Positions 61,691 to 62,814 of a stretch of 62,814 nt of DNA are shown one piece after another. A program made the position numbers and the translations under genes. The stretch is from the NCBI GenBank assembly GCA_902598485.1, contig CACKBU010000007.1:1-62814 (forward strand). The letters run 5' to 3'. Below the pieces are notes generated by a model that saw only the letters and a list, made by a program, of their open reading frames with translations, had not been told where the DNA came from and did not search any database. Source of the stretch: an uncultured Pelagibacteraceae bacterium. GTDB taxonomy: Bacteria; Pseudomonadota; Alphaproteobacteria; Pelagibacterales; Pelagibacteraceae. Numbering within the stretch: position 1 is the first letter of the stretch; each line of letters opens with the position of its first letter.

Positions 61691-62814
61691 ATGAATAAAA
61701 TTCAAAAAACAGATCATTTTTATTTGATTGATGGCTCTGGTTATATTTTTAGAGCTTATTATGCTTTGCCTCCATTGACTAGAAAAAGTGATGGACTTCC
61801 AACAGGTGCTGTAAGTGGTTTTTGCAGTATGTTATTTAAATTATTAGAGGACTCTAAATCTGATCAAAACTTGCAAAAACCAACACATTTTGCAGTAATA
61901 TTTGATTCAGCAAGAAAAACTTTCAGAAATGAAATTTATAGTGATTACAAAGCTAATAGGTCGGAGGCACCTGATGATTTGGCCCCTCAATTTGAATATA
62001 TAAGAAAATCAGTCCTAGCATTCAATTTACCATCTGTAGATCTTCCTAATTATGAAGCAGATGATTTAATAGCCACATATGTTGATCAAATACTTAAAAA
62101 AGGTGCAAAGGTTACAATCGTCTCTTCAGATAAAGATTTAATGCAGCTGTACAAAAAAGGGGTCCGAATTTTTGACCCCATGAAAAACAAATTTATAACT
62201 GATGATGATGTTGTAAAAAAATTTGGAGTAGATGCCTCAAAAGTCATTGATGTGCAATCTTTAGCAGGAGATAGTAGTGATAATGTTCCCGGTGTTCCAG
62301 GGATAGGCGTTAAGACAGCTGCAGAGCTAATTAAAAAATATGGAACTTTAGAAAATTTATTAAAATCTGCTCATGAGATTAAGCAAAATAAAAGAAGAGA
62401 AACATTAATAGAGAACAAGGATAAAGCATTAATAAGTAAAAAACTTGTAACATTAGATCATAACTCTCCTGTTAATAGAGAGTTAAGTGAATTTAAATTG
62501 CAAAATATAGATAAAGATAAATTATATAAATTTTTAAGAGAAATGGAGTTTAACAGGTTGTTAAGTTCAGCAATTTCTGCTTATGGAGAGCCTGAACTAG
62601 AAAGTAACAAGATTGAAACTCAAAATCTAGAAAAACAACAAACGATAAATAATAAAAATTATTACTTAATTAATAGCTTAGACGAAATTGATAAATGGAT
62701 AGAGGAGGCAGAAGAAGTAGGTGAAGTTGCTGTTGATACGGAAACAACCTCATTAGATCCTCACCAAGCAGATTTAGTAGGTATTTCTCTCTGTTCTAAA
62801 ATTGGAAAAGCATG
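61691..62814 (+). CDS. polA: DNA polymerase I (N-terminal part, cut by window edge)
   Basis: Translated by hand from the ATG at 61691; about 374 residues are in the window. N-terminal 5' nuclease domain: L-I-D-G-S-G-Y-I-F-R-A-Y-Y, Y-K-A-N-R, E-A-D-D-L-I-A, V-S-S-D-K-D-L-M-Q-L and G-D-S-S-D-N-V-P-G-V-P-G-I-G. The 3'-5' exonuclease domain then begins with V-A-V-D-T-E-T-T-S-L-D, keeping the D-x-E metal pair, so proofreading looks intact. The polymerase domain lies beyond the window. No stop codon was found to the edge. Confidence 0.97.
   Translation, partial: MNKIQKTDHFYLIDGSGYIFRAYYALPPLTRKSDGLPTGAVSGFCSMLFKLLEDSKSDQNLQKPTHFAVIFDSARKTFRNEIYSDYKANRSEAPDDLAPQFEYIRKSVLAFNLPSVDLPNYEADDLIATYVDQILKKGAKVTIVSSDKDLMQLYKKGVRIFDPMKNKFITDDDVVKKFGVDASKVIDVQSLAGDSSDNVPGVPGIGVKTAAELIKKYGTLENLLKSAHEIKQNKRRETLIENKDKALISKKLVTLDHNSPVNRELSEFKLQNIDKDKLYKFLREMEFNRLLSSAISAYGEPELESNKIETQNLEKQQTINNKNYYLINSLDEIDKWIEEAEEVGEVAVDTETTSLDPHQADLVGISLCSKIGKA

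Overview
The window looks like a chromosomal segment of an oceanic SAR11 alphaproteobacterium (Candidatus Pelagibacter type). The DNA is very AT-rich and intergenic spaces are tiny. Many neighbouring genes overlap. The gene content fits: a DMSP demethylase (DmdA) that I recognise almost residue for residue, class I lysyl-tRNA synthetase, metXW, an ActR/RegA response regulator and alphaproteobacterial gene orders. I see no tRNA or rRNA gene, insertion sequence, prophage, CRISPR array or plasmid function. No stretch longer than 300 bases lacks a gene; the longest gaps are about 191 bp (47855-48045), 160 bp (5750-5909), 167 bp (60302-60468), 114 bp (61577-61690) and 108 bp (33938-34045), and each is described below.

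Layout. 1-5749: the end of a gamma-glutamyltransferase-family gene on the minus strand, a small plus-strand group (MFS transporter, alpha/beta hydrolase, secreted hypothetical protein), then dapF-ftsY on the minus strand. 5910-38831: an unbroken 33-kb run of plus-strand genes: ffh behind a structured leader, rpsP-trmD-rplS, leuCDB, the DMSP demethylation cluster dmdC-dmdB-hydrolase-dmdA, asd, sdhCDAB, mmsA, mdh, sucCDAB-lpd, priA and atpHAGDC. 38823-45354 (minus): a nine-gene operon rplU-rpmA-obgE-proB-proA-nadD-rsfS-ctpA-rppH. 45419-47854 (minus): metX-metW-gloB behind a SAM-II riboswitch. 48046-50024 (plus): hisC-tyrC. 50021-53575 (minus): trkH, an AmpG-like permease and an NlpC/P60 peptidase. 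53667-57199 (plus): lysS, pyrD, rpmB and a VUT-family transporter. 57196-60301 (minus): a polyamine operon (decarboxylase, deoxyhypusine-synthase-like enzyme, agmatinase-like enzyme). 60469 to the end: regA/actR (plus), bioY (minus) and the 5' part of polA (plus).

How the genes work together. The middle of the window is a carbon and energy block: four of the TCA-cycle enzyme complexes, a semialdehyde dehydrogenase and the ATP synthase F1 sector. The DMSP genes would convert algal DMSP to methylmercaptopropionyl-CoA and onward, releasing reduced sulfur. The metX-metW operon supplies O-acetylhomoserine, an acceptor that can capture reduced sulfur, under apparent SAM feedback. The strongest non-coding signals are the SAM-II aptamer upstream of metX (47888-47940, minus strand), with a hairpin that takes in the metX start codon, and a multi-hairpin leader directly in front of ffh (5810-5904). 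All five convergent gene pairs overlap at their 3' ends, twice sharing a single palindromic TTAA as the stop codon of both genes.
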